Source of the DNA: Pyrocephalus nanus | Taxonomy: Eukaryota > Chordata > Aves > Passeriformes > Tyrannidae | DNA length: 64,000 nucleotides | Reading direction: 5' to 3' | Assembly: GCA_038380795.1 (NCBI GenBank) | Contig: CM076261.1 | Location: 11,104,556-11,168,555, forward strand | Part shown: positions 53,701 to 63,115 of the stretch, piece after piece | Layout: every line of letters starts with the position of its first letter | Position numbering within the stretch: the first letter of the stretch is position 1 | Translations under genes and position numbers: made by a program | Notes under the pieces: generated by a model | Told to the model about the DNA's origin: nothing | The model's input: only the letters and a program-made list of their open reading frames with translations | The model's database searches: none

Positions 53701-56700
53701 AACAGTCTGTTTTCTACTTGCCAATATTCATAGTGGACAGTGGATCGCCTTCACTTAGTAGCACTAATACCCTCACCATCAGGGTCTGTGATTGTGATGC
53801 AGATGGTATTGCTCAGACATGCAATGCAGAAGCATATATCTTGCCTGCAGGACTTAGCACTGGAGCCCTGATAGCAATATTGGCTTGTGTCTTGACACTG
53901 CTAGGTACGTCTTCTTTCTGTTACCCTTATTTTCCATTCAATCCATAGTAGCAAAATATATGTGCATATAAGGTTCAATATGCCACTCTGCTCTGGTTTC
54001 TGTAAACAAGCACAGATAACATTCTGGGAAGAACATAATTTTGTATCGTGACCCACAAAAAACCCTTTATATTGGGACTTTCAATTTCAGATACTTTGTG
54101 TCTATGTCAAGCCTCCAGAAATATGTAAGAAATAATAGTAAAAGATAGCGTTTGCATCAAATGTAGTATTTAAGAGATAGACAATGAAGTGTACGGAAGC
54201 ACTTGGTTTAGCATATTCACCCTATAACCAGTATCGGTGTGTGTCCTTTTTCCATAGGCATAACTGTTTTTAAACATTTATTGATTTGCATGGAGCAAAA
54301 GACATTCAGAAAATGCAACAAATTTAATTTACTGATGAGAAACATTTAATTGGATTCTACAGAATGATCTTTTGTTATTTCTGTAACTGTTACTTCTGGA
54401 TTTTATGTTGAGCACTGGAACTACAACTACATAAAAGGCAGTGCAAAGTAGTGGAACAGTGTCAACATTCTAGTTTAGTTAGTTACCCATTTACTGCCTA
54501 GTCATTAAACAGAATGACTACATGGGAGATTAAATGGTTGAATCAAGGAGCAAAGACAAATAAGAAGGTGAGAAAAAGTGAAGTTTTGCTTATTGTCTGA
54601 AAATTCGTGTGTTAAGAATGGTACCGATTCAACGCACAAGAATTTTTAAAAATATTGTTATCATTAAGAGATTTTTCTATTCCCTGGCTATACATATCAG
54701 TCTAAGGAAAAAGAGAAGACCACAGTCTCCTTATGTTGGTATAATCCCACTGGTGCTTTATCTGTCACTGTTATCCAGTTATCCAAGTAATTTGGATAGG
54801 TCAAATCAAGAAACTTTTTTTCCACACTTCTGTTCATGGCAGTATTTCCACCATGTGTAGAGATCTCTTCCTTCAAACTCTGATTCACATCACTGTAAAC
54901 CATCAGAAGGAAATGTTACTTCTGCTAAAAAACTATTTCTACAGAACTCCAAAAATAAAAACCTGTTGCACATTTTTTTACAGAGTAAGAAAAACCACCA
55001 CCTCTGCAATGAACTCCACCAACTTACTCAGTAGCTATATAAAGGAGGTGGCATTTCTAAAGTTTTCCATCTGTGTGGCAAAAAAACACTCACTCCATAA
55101 AACTGTTAAATCTCACTCAACACATGGTTAGGCCTAGGTTTACAGAGAAATGGAAAGGAATGATTGCCAAAAGTTTTACTGAACATTTTTAAATGCCATT
55201 TTTCTAGTAACGTTTCTAGGCAATTTATATAAACGAGTGAACTTTATTTGGACATGAAGCTAAATGGTAGAGTTCAAAAAAGACATGAAAATATTCTTTC
55301 CTATCAACTGACATTAACATCAGTGGAGAAACACTTATTTTAAACTTTAGTCCGATATACTTAGGAAAAAAGTTTGGTAACAATAGCAGTTCATTTGATC
55401 CCAAAACAAAATGCCACCATTTCTGTTATATGTAAGAAGGGACTTTCTGAATGTTACATAAGAAACTACTGTAGATACTTCACAGCCTGTCTTGGATGTA
55501 AGCTTTCCTTAAATAGAAGCAATATGACTTAAAGAAGACCACTAAATGGAGACACAGCATGTTACCAGGAGGTAACTTGCTTGTACACCAGTGTTCAAGT
55601 ACAACCGATAAATCAAGAAATGGGAGCTCTTGTTCCAGTCATTTTTACAGGGTGCTGAACAAGTGTTTGGAAAAGAATTGAGAGTAAGTTCTCTGAACAC
55701 AGTGTTTGAATAATGGGCTGTGCTATCATCACTTCCAATCTAAACTGTTCACTTTGGTTACAGTTCAAAAGTACAGACATAGTTTAGGCTGCATTTATTT
55801 GATAACCCTGGCTTTTAGTCCTGCATTTTGGCACAGTATCCTGCTACTGTTTTGTTCCCAATCATGTGCCAGTCTCCACAAGGAAGAGGTGCCTAAGCGT
55901 CACTGCTGGCCAGTGAAACCCCAGTCAAGTGTTGCCACTTGTCTGGTCCCAGAGCTTTTCTTCTATCATTTGTTCCTAGAAGATGTTTTCTGGAACCAGC
56001 TGCATGGTAGTACTGCTAGGAATTTACTTTTTCACTTTCACTCTTCACATTCATTCCTGAGAAAAATCTTGAAGATCCACTAGCACAGCATAAAAAATTG
56101 GCTTCAGCTGTTGGCAGGTGGTTCCAGGACTGGGACCAAGGGATGCATGTATTGTGTAAAAGTTTGTCAATGAGAAGTGGATACAGGCTACTGGATCAAT
56201 ATCTTTTTCTGACTCAAGATTAACATGCAGTGCAAATCCAGTCACATTCATCAATGTCATCTTAATGTGAGTGCCAGCTGTAAAGTAGAGGAGTCATAAT
56301 GTGTGCATAAAGTGAATGAGTGCATGCATTCTGGTACCAGTATCTTGAATTCTCAACTGGCTCTTATTTTCTTAAAGTATGATGTATGATATACTTTGAT
56401 AAGTGATGTTTTCTTGCCCCATACATGACTTTGTCTAATAAATAACCATTTGTCTTGACCAAGACTCAGATTGTCTCAGTGGAATTTCCTAGAGTTACTA
56501 TTTTTACTTAAGCAACCAATGCATTTTAGAGAAACACAATATTTTCACTTATGCTAAAATTGAAGAAATTTAGTAGATCATACTATTTTATTATAATTGC
56601 ATATAACATGGTATAGACTATTTTTTCAAACTAGAATAATTTCAAAAAGTTATAAGCATTTTACCAAAATCTTTTTCTATCCTCATGCTGACGGATGGAG

Positions 56701-59700
56701 ATTTAATTGTAATTTTTATTCCACAAGAAAGTTGCAGTACTTTTTTAATTATTCAAAACAGCTTTGCAATTATGCAGTAAGGCTATGTGTTACAGAAAAA
56801 GAAAAAAAGAAAGAAAGAAAGAAAAAGAAAAAATATGCTTGCAATGTATTCTATAAAAAGCATATGAAAAGGTAGTTTGATTAATTCTGGACTGTACACA
56901 ATTTTCAGTGAAGTAAGTAGGAATTTTTTGACTGCTCTGGAAATTACACGGCAATTTAATTCAAGGTAATTTGTTTTTCTGTTAGCATTTTTTGGACACA
57001 ATAAATGTCTTTGTAACAAGTGTTTAGAATAATATGCTTGTATAAAATCACACACACAAAAAAAGAAAACTCACCTGTAGATAAACTGATGGTATTTGAG
57101 AGGTTAAATATTTGTTTTGCATGGAAGTAATGGAAAACTAGATTGGCATAATACTTTGTCATGATTTTTTCCTTCATCCTTCTGAATGTGATCTATTAGT
57201 ACCACCCATTTACTTATAAAGACTGAAGAAAATCTACTATTGGTGTGGTACTAGAGTTTGTAATTAAATTATACATTGTTTTGACTTCAAAATGCAGCTT
57301 TAAATAATTTGGGTTTCAGTTGAAGACAACAAATTTGTTATTATTACCACAGTACCTACAAGAACTGAATTAAATCAGCACACATAACTTTGTGGTTTGT
57401 AAACAAGAAGAAACAGTTCTAGTCATAGCATCTTATTCTTTAAATAGGTAAAATCTGTGCAGAATGTGACTATGTAGTATGTGCGGGTTTTGGTCTTGCA
57501 GTTCTAAAAGTGATAAATGTATAACTGGGGGTGCCCAAAGCAATGCATTCAGAAGGTGTTTGAGTATGCAATGCAGAAGCTGTTTTCTGAAAGTTATGGA
57601 GGTGATTAGGGTCACTCAGTGTGGGCATTTAAAGGTCACAGTCACTTTGCAAATATCAGTCCAACCTGATTAAACAACAGTTACAGACGAAGCTTGTTAA
57701 CTCAGAATTAAATTCAGGTTTCCTGAGTCTTGGCCTCTGTAATCCCCAAATCTCATCTGACTGTAGTGGCAACTGCAAGGTATAACTAAAGAGTTTATTA
57801 GTGTGCTGCTTAGATGGCTGAAGATCTCTAATCATCAGCTTTATGAATCATAACACACCTAAGGCATAAACCAGTGTGCACATCTATTTGCAGCTGATGT
57901 GGCTTACTGCTATAGTAAATGCCAGCTTAGGGGTGTAGTGTATACAAAGCACAGTAACACTTGTGATTTAACTCTATTTCTTACAGTATAGCTCTGCATG
58001 TCATCTTCTCCCTCAGGTTGTCTCTCAACTTTTATGGTTTCCTTACAATTGCAGTTGCAACAGCAGTTGCAAATGCCTTGAGTACAAAAGGAAAGATTAA
58101 CACTAAAATAGAGAAATATGTTCAGGTGACATAAACCTGACTTTTGACAAAATAGAAATTTAGTGATAATTCCATAAAGCACACTGCAAAATGGCAAAGA
58201 AAAAATCCACTCTTGTATTCAAAGGTGTTTATTAAAGACTGATTTAGGTGAACTGAAACTACCAATATAAGAGTTAAGTTTATACTGACACAAGGATAAA
58301 ACTATGTATTACCGCAGCCAATATAAAGACAAATTACTTTTTTTTTCTTGGCTACTGTACCTGTTAAACAAAATCATTATTTCTAATAATTCAGGTAAAT
58401 CAGAAGAAATAAAAGGTTAGTTGAGATCTATCTTTGCTAATTCTGGTTATTAAGTCTTTAGTTGTTTCTAATATCGATTGATGTTTATTTGTTATATCAC
58501 ATATGAAATCAGTATTGTCATTTCATCTCTTTAGCATGAGTTCGATGTACCAGTATGGAGCCAAATTAGTGCCCTCACTGTGCCTTAGAGCTTTTCCACT
58601 GCATTATTTTTTCTTTAAAAATAATGAAATTAGGTTTTTAGAAGTTCAGCCAGTCACTAATTACTGACCTAATCTCTGCTTTTGTCATAAATGTAGGAAA
58701 AAATCCCTACTACGACTTAATGAGAAATAAATAAACTTTGAAACCATTTGCATTTGATTTAGATATCAGTGAAAATTGGTTAGGGCTTGTTTTCATTTCT
58801 GCAGCTCCTGCAATGCAGCTAAAGCTTTGTTCATTTAGAGGTTAAACTTTATTGTTCATAGCTGTTGGAAAGGCTAGAAATTAATGATCTTTTATAGTCA
58901 TCTAAATGCTAAAATATTTAACCTTTAGAAAGACTCCATATTTTTCTTGCCTTCAAGCAAGTGTGAGAGGTAGAAAGAACACTATATAAAACATTCATTG
59001 AATCTTGATTTTTATTGTACCTTTAGGCAGACTTTCTTACTAAGTTTCGTATATTACACTTATTAACAGGTCTTTAACTTTCAACATAAAGTATGTTAAG
59101 AGGGACAATGGAGTGAAAATGCATTTACACTTGAGTAAAATAAATGCTTAATTATATGACAATATAATTTTTGCAGTAAATGTTAAAAATAATAAGAAGT
59201 TATGTCAATAGAGATCTTGGTTTAAATATGTATTTGTATTATGAACAAGCTTATTTATTTTTCACTTTAAAATATAACGTTTATAATATGGAAAAGCATT
59301 AAGAGTGGAGTGCAATTGTCTCTGATGACAATTTTATTTTCTCTGCTGGATAATTTACAGCTTAATTTGTATTATACAAATATCAGACTGTTTTGAAATT
59401 TCATAAAAGCCACTTTAAAGGTCAATATCTGATATTACTAAACTGTTTCTGTAAATATTGTTCAAAGAAAAATGCCCCAAACTACTGCCTTCTGAATTAA
59501 GTACATAAAGCATGAATCAGGTAGATGCCACTGGCAAAAAAAGTGAAAGATGCTGATTATGCAGTAATATAGCCACAAGACATCTCTTAGTAGATGGATC
59601 ATTAGGTGTGCACCTGGTAGCTACTGAAAAAAAATTGCTGTCCAATATATTTGTCAAAAAGTTTAGGGAAAAAACCCTACCTTGTTGAATTCTATTTTTA

Positions 59701-62700
59701 GAGATGTTGCTCTAAAGGAAAAAAAAAATATTACAGAAAGTCATTTCCATGACTATTCTAGAATTTAACCAATTCTGAATAGTACCGTAATACCTGTATA
59801 CGTATGAGATACAGATTTTTTGCACATACAAATGACTGGTTTATTCTAGCCCAGTGATTCTAATACTTAATCATTCCTCATAATGACTGATTTTAAAAAT
59901 TCATCTATGGAAAGAAAGACTTTCAAGAAAGGTAGTTCTTCATCATTAAAAACCACCTGAAAAACAGCACAGTCATTGGTCACAGCCAGTATGGCTTCAT
60001 GAGAGGAGAGTACTGCTTATCAAACCTGATTTCCTTTTATGACAAGGTAACTCACCCAGTTGATCAAGTGAAGCCAGTTGATGTAATCTTTCTGTATTTC
60101 AGTAAAGATTTCAATACTGTCTTTCACAGGATCCTTCTGGACAAAATGTCCAGCCCACAGCTGGATAAACTCATCATGTGGTGGGTGAGCAATTGGCTCA
60201 CAGTTTAAGCACAGAGAGTAATAATGAATGGAATAACATCAGACTGGTGACCTGTCACTAGTGGGGTTTCACAGGGCTCCATCTTGGGCCCTGTGCTCTT
60301 CAACATCTTCATAAATGGCTTGAATGCAGGACTGGAAGCTGTATTAAGCAATATTGGAGATGATACAAAATTGAGAGGAGCTGTTGACTCCCTCAGTGGC
60401 AGAGAGGCCCTCCAGAGAGACCTCGACAAATTAGAGGACTGGGCAATCACCCAGTTCAGCAAGGGAAGTTCAACAAGGGAAAGTGCTGCATTCTGCACCT
60501 GGGATGGGGCAAACCTGGGTATTCATACAGACTGGGGAATGCGATGCTGGAAAGCAGTGCCACGGAAAGGGACTTGTGGGTCCTGGTCTATGGCAAGTTG
60601 AATATGTGTCAGCAGTGCCCTGGCAGCCAGGAGAGCCAACTGTATCCTGGCAAAGCATCGCCAGCTGGTTGAGGGAGGAGATTGTCCTACTCTTCTCTGC
60701 GCTGGGACGGCCTCACGTTGAATATTGTGTGCAGTTTTGGGCACCACAATATGGGAAAGATGTTAAGGTCTTAGGGAGTGTCCAAAGGAGGGCAACAAAG
60801 ACAGTGAAGGACCTTGAGGGGAAGCTCTATGAAGAGCAACTGAGGTCACTTGGTCTGTTCAGCCTGGAGAAGACAAGACTGAGGGGAGACCTTATTGCAG
60901 TCTACAACTTCCTCATGAGGGGAAGAGGAGGGGCAGACACTGATCTCTTCTCTATGGTGACCAGTGACAGGACCCTGGGGAATGGTCTGAAGCTGTGTCA
61001 GGGGAGGTTTGGGTTGAGTATTAGATAAAAGGTTCTTCACCTAGAGAGCGGTTCAGCACTGGAACAGGCTCCCCAGGGAAGTGGTCACAACACCAAACTT
61101 GACAGAGTTCAAGAAGCCCTTGGACAATACTCTTGGGCACATGGTGTGACTCTTGGGAATGGTTCAGTGCAGAGTTAAGGGTTGGACTCCATGATCCTTG
61201 TGGGTCCCTTCCATATTATGTGATTCTGTGTAATCATGCAATTTATGGAGGCCACTCTTGAGACTGCCTAGGGAATCCCAGGCTTAATTTTATCTATATT
61301 ACCTTTTAGTTTTTGCTTTTCCAGATGTTTCTACAACATTTAATTGGCATATCAAAGTCTAGTAAGTAAAGATTGAAAACCTTATGAATGCATATAAACA
61401 CATAATCTTAACATTAAAAATAAACATAAAAGCAGAAGAGATTAATTGAATATGGAATGACACTTTGCAATGTACTGTTATTTTTACAGTCATAGTGATG
61501 CCTGTTATTTTCTAGGAGTATCATTAACTCAGCAAATGTTATCCAGATGCTACAATATAGTATTAATTATTTTCTAGGAGAATGATTCACACTTCATCAT
61601 GTCCCACAGATGGGTGCAATATTCATATTATTGGTTCCATGTTCTGTATGTCAGCAATGATGTTTCTTTACCAAAACTGTATTTGAACATGAGGAGCCTT
61701 GAGCTAGTCACTCCCAGTGCTTTTGACTGTCACTGCAGTTTAGCATTAGCTTTCAAGTTGAAAGAAACTTTAAGGATTAAAATTAAATAACCATTTGCAT
61801 TTCTAGCCCTGGTTCATCCAATAAACTCCAGCTCTAGCAGTTCTCATTAGATGTAATTCATAAACCTCAAGGGCTGTACTTTGCACTTTTCAGGAAAGCA
61901 AGGTCTTTTGTAGAGGTGCTTTTAATCCATGAACGAAGACAATCTTATTTTATATGTTGCTGCACAGTTTTCTGCAATTCTAAGTTTTTGACTTTATTTT
62001 TGTTCAGCAGAGATTGGTCATATACTTCAATTCAATCTCTTCCTAAACCATGGTTGTCAAATTCTATTCCATTACTTTATGAATGTGTTCTTATCATTTT
62101 GGCAATTAAGCATTCAGGAAAAGGTCTTTTTTTTTTGTTTGTTTGTAATTATTTCATGGCTGATTGTCACAGTCAGACTGAACCAGTCCTAAAATTTATG
62201 TTTAGCAGACAGCATAGGATATAGTGTTAGAGATGAAGATGCTAATCCAGAATAATTTGGAAAATAGATTCTTTGATGTGTAAAAAACTTATGGTTTAAA
62301 AGCTTCTTCAGAACCTGCTAGGTTTCATATCTACCTGCATAAATTGCCTACTATTTCCTTGGATCTTTGCCATATAAATTAGTGAGTACTTCAAGCACTA
62401 GTAAAAATATGAGGAAACTTCAGCATTGCTAAAACTTCAGTCTTTCTTTGTTCCAGTTCTTGTCTTGCTGATTGTCACCATGAGGCGACGGAAAAAAGAG
62501 CCCCTCATTTTTGATGAAGAGAGAGATATCAGAGAGAACATTGTCAGGTATGATGATGAGGGTGGTGGAGAAGAGGACACGGAGGCTTTTGACATGGCTG
62601 CCTTGAGGAACCTCAATATCATGCGAGACACCAAGACCAGAAGGGATGTGACGCCTGAGATTCAGTTCTTGAGCAGACCAACTTTTAAAAGTATCCCAGA

Positions 62701-62950
62701 TAATGTAATTTTTAGGGAATTTATCTGGGAAAGACTAAAAGAAGCCGATGTGGATCCCTGTGCACCACCCTATGACTCCCTGCAGACATACGCATTTGAG
62801 GGAAACGGCTCGGTGGCAGAGTCGCTCAGTTCTTTAGATTCCATCAGCTCAAACTCTGACCAGAACTACGATTACCTCAGTGACTGGGGCCCTCGTTTTA
62901 AAAGGCTTGCAGATATGTATGGGACTGGACCAGACTGCTTATACTCATAG
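20421..62950 (+). CDS. CDH7: Cadherin-7 (type II classical cadherin), ten spliced coding exons, 5'-partial
   Basis: This is a calcium-dependent homophilic adhesion receptor of the plasma membrane, linked to actin through catenins. The exons at 20421-20715, 28080-28199, 30796-30963, 32185-32372, 44125-44378, 48123-48259, 50177-50298, 51452-51569, 53653-53904 and 62457-62950 splice in frame to 715 residues plus TAG. Visible in order are EC1 (from residue 1, linker DINDNEPKF at 75-83), EC2 (linker DVNDN at 184-188), EC3 (linker DVDEPP at 300-305), EC4 (linker DINDN at 404-408), cysteine-bearing EC5, a membrane helix at about 537-560, basic stop-transfer MRRRKK, the p120-catenin segment [14 protein letters not shown] at 583-596, and the beta-catenin region from [13 protein letters not shown] (655) to about 706. 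The tail sequence and the LYS C-terminus fit CDH7 rather than CDH20, CDH12 or CDH18 as I remember them. About 70 N-terminal residues (signal, propeptide, strand-swap Trp residues) are missing and should lie upstream. The paralogue choice is from memory. Confidence 0.93.
20716..28079 (+). other. CDH7: CDH7 intron, coding exons 2-3
   Basis: A 7364-bp AT-rich intron with GT-AG ends. I see only poly-A at 21504-21518, a poly-T run near 23278-23292 and some unremarkable open frames. A frame with few stops at about 25365-26150 has no recognisable product. There is no clear transposon. Confidence 0.85.
28080..28199 (+). CDS. CDH7: CDH7 coding exon 3: EC2, first half
   Basis: The acceptor is attttacag ending at 28079 and the donor is gtaatt at 28200. 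The exon is 120 bp, entered and left in phase 1. It encodes residues 99-138 plus one base. The calcium-binding loop [12 protein letters not shown] (108-119) is followed by [17 protein letters not shown], a stretch nearly constant in type II cadherins. A downstream in-frame stop at about 28232 shows that reading through the donor would end translation. Confidence 0.95.
28200..30795 (+). other. CDH7: CDH7 intron, coding exons 3-4
   Basis: A 2596-bp intron. It contains a plus-strand CR1 3' fragment at about 28490-28776 and a short CT-repeat followed by TA/TG-rich sequence at 29440-29490. Nothing else is recognised. Confidence 0.88.
28490..28776 (+). mobile_element. CR1 LINE 3' fragment, plus strand
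   Basis: The fragment starts near gtggtgaccagtgacagg and ends in two perfect copies of ATTCTGTG at 28761-28776, the diagnostic CR1 terminal octamer. It lies about 290 bp after coding exon 3. It is non-coding 3' sequence of the same subfamily as the copies at 19623 and 59925. Confidence 0.92.
30796..30963 (+). CDS. CDH7: CDH7 coding exon 4: EC2, second half
   Basis: The acceptor is cttactgcag ending at 30795 and the donor is gtaagt at 30964. The exon is 168 bp, phase 1 at both ends. It encodes residues 139-194, with the calcium ligand motif MDRE (148-151), [16 protein letters not shown], and the EC2-EC3 linker [11 protein letters not shown] (184-194). The Arg codon that follows is split as A at 30963 plus GA at 32185-32186. 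Confidence 0.95.
30964..32184 (+). other. CDH7: CDH7 intron, coding exons 4-5
   Basis: A 1221-bp intron. Its 3' end carries two usable AG acceptors 42 bp apart (32141-32142 and 32183-32184). No repeat element is recognised. Confidence 0.88.
32185..32372 (+). CDS. CDH7: CDH7 coding exon 5: EC3, first part
   Basis: The acceptor is ttaatttcacag ending at 32184 and the donor is gtgagt at 32373. The exon is 188 bp, the family's usual length. It encodes residues 195-257: [10 protein letters not shown], the calcium loop [13 protein letters not shown] (217-229), and [13 protein letters not shown]. The reading frame stays open upstream of the acceptor as far as a second AG at 32141-32142, so an in-frame 42-bp longer form is possible (see findings). 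The chosen start is the one that keeps the standard exon length. Confidence 0.92.
33130..33610. mobile_element. Possible degraded LTR or other retroelement fragment
   Basis: This is a GC-richer patch within AT-rich intron, with gagctggtgtctctgagg, gcaaaggcacctccagg and ttttatatcc. It resembles avian LTR sequence I recall but cannot name. AATAAA occurs at about 33348 on the plus strand, and a TATAAAA-like element on the minus strand near 33411-33418, so the orientation is unclear. Ends and target duplication were not identified. It could instead be conserved or simply GC-rich unique sequence. Confidence 0.35.
34632..34636. repeat. Target-site duplication, left copy (CTCTG)
   Basis: This 5-bp CTCTG is identical to 35232-35236, directly outside the TG end of the solo LTR. 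Confidence 0.8.
34637..35231 (-). mobile_element. Solo LTR of an avian ERVL-type endogenous retrovirus
   Basis: This is a 595-bp unit bounded by TG...CA and flanked on both sides by CTCTG (34632-34636 and 35232-35236), a 5-bp target duplication. On the minus strand it opens TGTACTGAGGCTGG, passes a TATA-like agatatagac at 34951-34960, and reaches ctttatcttgaccca near 34740-34756, in the order and wording I recall for bird ERVL LTRs. There is no second LTR and no internal coding sequence, so it is a recombination remnant. It is more GC-rich than the surrounding intron. The family name is from memory. Confidence 0.85.
35232..35236. repeat. Target-site duplication, right copy (CTCTG)
   Basis: This 5-bp CTCTG is identical to 34632-34636, directly outside the CA end of the solo LTR. 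Confidence 0.8.
37918..38945 (-). mobile_element. CR1 LINE, 5'-truncated, minus strand, with pentamer tail
   Basis: The 3' end lies on the left and is followed by (AGAAC)2(AGAAT)6 at 37918-37960. On the minus strand, frames at 38940-38530 and 38491-38132 encode CR1 reverse-transcriptase pieces ([27 protein letters not shown]) and then the degenerate C-terminal region. The catalytic region reads FTGDTKLSG instead of an FADD-type motif. The element is truncated at about 38945, at a CR1-typical [12 protein letters not shown] stretch. Confidence 0.9.
40232..40283 (+). repeat. 26-bp tandem duplication (two copies)
   Basis: Units at 40232-40257 and 40258-40283 both start aacatttttttt and end agaaattt. 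They differ at two bases (cctttt versus cctgct). Confidence 0.8.
44125..44378 (+). CDS. CDH7: CDH7 coding exon 6: end of EC3 and start of EC4
   Basis: The acceptor is tgcctatatag ending at 44124, with a weak pyrimidine tract, and the donor is gtaatt at 44379. The exon is 254 bp, entered in phase 0 and left in phase 2. It encodes residues 258-341: [20 protein letters not shown], the EC3-EC4 linker DVDEPPVF (300-307), which in type II cadherins replaces the usual DxNDN, and the EC4 loop [11 protein letters not shown] (331-341). Confidence 0.95.
44379..48122 (+). other. CDH7: CDH7 intron, coding exons 6-7
   Basis: A 3744-bp intron. A strongly pyrimidine-rich stretch runs at about 46535-46672, and a short TG tract lies near 44750-44766. 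The stretch 47640-48000 is less AT-rich than its surroundings, but I recognise nothing in it. Confidence 0.88.
46535..46672 (+). repeat. Pyrimidine-rich low-complexity tract
   Basis: About 140 bp composed mostly of C and T. The open frames over it (46460-46732 and 46492-46704) are Ser/Phe/Leu-rich artefacts of composition. Confidence 0.7.
48123..48259 (+). CDS. CDH7: CDH7 coding exon 7: EC4, middle
   Basis: The acceptor is tcctttacctag ending at 48122 and the donor is gtaagt at 48260. The exon is 137 bp, entered in phase 2 and left in phase 1. It encodes residues 342-387, including [16 protein letters not shown], the calcium motif LDRE (370-373) and an N-glycosylation sequon N379-I-T. Confidence 0.95.
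48260..50176 (+). other. CDH7: CDH7 intron, coding exons 7-8
   Basis: A 1917-bp intron. An 18-bp poly-T run lies at 49706-49723. Nothing else is seen. Confidence 0.88.
49706..49723 (+). repeat. Poly-T run (18 bp)
   Basis: An uninterrupted T homopolymer in the intron between coding exons 7 and 8. Confidence 0.85.
50177..50298 (+). CDS. CDH7: CDH7 coding exon 8: end of EC4 and start of EC5
   Basis: The acceptor is ttcctatag ending at 50176. The donor is gtatgg at 50299, one of the less canonical donors in the gene. The exon is 122 bp, leaving in phase 0. It encodes residues 388-428: [15 protein letters not shown], the EC4-EC5 linker DINDNAPEF (404-412), and VCENAQPGQ with the first conserved EC5 cysteine (420). 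Confidence 0.95.
50299..51451 (+). other. CDH7: CDH7 intron, coding exons 8-9
   Basis: A 1153-bp AT-rich intron with no recognised repeats or genes. Confidence 0.88.
51452..51569 (+). CDS. CDH7: CDH7 coding exon 9: EC5, first half
   Basis: The acceptor is tttcaaaacag ending at 51451, with a poor pyrimidine tract, and the donor is gtaaga at 51570. The exon is 118 bp. It encodes residues 429-467: [21 protein letters not shown] with the EC5 calcium loop, then an N-glycosylation sequon N460-F-T. It leaves in phase 1, and the Asp codon is completed at 53653. Confidence 0.94.
51570..53652 (+). other. CDH7: CDH7 intron, coding exons 9-10
   Basis: A 2083-bp intron. It contains an unusually long T/G low-complexity tract at 51975-52078 and a shorter poly-T near 53158-53173. 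Confidence 0.88.
51975..52078 (+). repeat. T/G low-complexity tract
   Basis: About 100 bp of T runs punctuated by single G, including several GTTT units. It could be the oligo-T end of a minus-strand retroposed sequence, but no adjoining body is recognised. Confidence 0.8.
53653..53904 (+). CDS. CDH7: CDH7 coding exon 10: end of EC5 and start of transmembrane helix
   Basis: The acceptor is cttttatctag ending at 53652 and the donor is gtacgt at 53905. The exon is 252 bp. It encodes residues 468-551: [18 protein letters not shown], the cysteine cluster [13 protein letters not shown] (512-524) conserved in membrane-proximal EC5, and [18 protein letters not shown], the outer two thirds of the membrane helix. 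Reading on into the intron reaches a stop at 53946-53948, so retention of this intron would remove the cytoplasmic tail. Confidence 0.95.
56795..56833 (+). repeat. (GAAA)n purine tract
   Basis: GAAA tetramers with longer A runs at both ends, a continuous purine strand. Confidence 0.8.
59925..61230 (+). mobile_element. CR1 LINE, 5'-truncated, plus strand
   Basis: The element begins near ggtcacagccagtatggctt and shows reverse-transcriptase remnants: [17 protein letters not shown], then [17 protein letters not shown] and [13 protein letters not shown]. These are broken by stops around 60206 and later by frame changes. Its 3' end is tgtgattctgtg at about 61219-61230. It lies in the last intron, about 1.2 kb before coding exon 11. 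The copy is decayed. Confidence 0.92.
62457..62950 (+). CDS. CDH7: CDH7 coding exon 11: rest of membrane helix and cytoplasmic tail
   Basis: The acceptor is tctttctttgttccag ending at 62456, with a strong pyrimidine tract. The exon encodes residues 552-715 and the TAG at 62948-62950. It begins [19 protein letters not shown]. The juxtamembrane motif [16 protein letters not shown] binds p120-catenin in the family, and the region from [13 protein letters not shown] through the serine-rich [19 protein letters not shown] to [13 protein letters not shown] binds beta-catenin. The very end, TGPDCLYS, differs from the TGQESLYS I recall for human CDH7. Cys653 precedes APPYDS, where relatives usually have a small non-Cys residue. 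Confidence 0.96.
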
Positions 62951-63056
62951 CCTTGGAACCTTTCTCTGAAAATGCACTGAAGAATATTAAAATAGAAAAC
63001 TCAACCTTTCGGACTAAGGAAAGTTGTAAATATTTCTCCATTTTTAAACTTTTAGG

Positions 63057-63088
63057 TTGTTGTTTTGTTTTGTTTTGTTTTGTTTTTT
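63057..63088 (+). repeat. (TTTTG)n simple repeat in the 3'UTR
   Basis: Four to five TTTTG pentamers ending in poly-T, about 110 bp after the CDH7 stop codon. Confidence 0.8.
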
Positions 63089-63109
63089 GCCTTGGTGGAA
63101 CATATCTTC

Positions 63110-63115
63110 ATTAAA
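63110..63115 (+). promoter_or_regulatory. Candidate polyadenylation signal ATTAAA
   Basis: This is the common variant hexamer, 160 bp after the stop codon and just past a (TTTTG)n tract. Type II cadherin 3'UTRs are often longer, so this may be a minor site or unused. Confidence 0.3.

Larger units (their letters stand above)
53905..62456 (+). other. CDH7: CDH7 intron, coding exons 10-11
   Basis: An 8552-bp intron that interrupts the membrane helix. It contains a (GAAA)n-like tract at 56795-56833 and a plus-strand CR1 at about 59925-61230. The rest is AT-rich with no recognised gene. Confidence 0.88.

Noticed and set aside
60483..61028. 181-codon plus-strand open frame
   Set aside because: It is part of the decayed plus-strand CR1 (3' part of its second ORF, shifted in frame), not a host gene.
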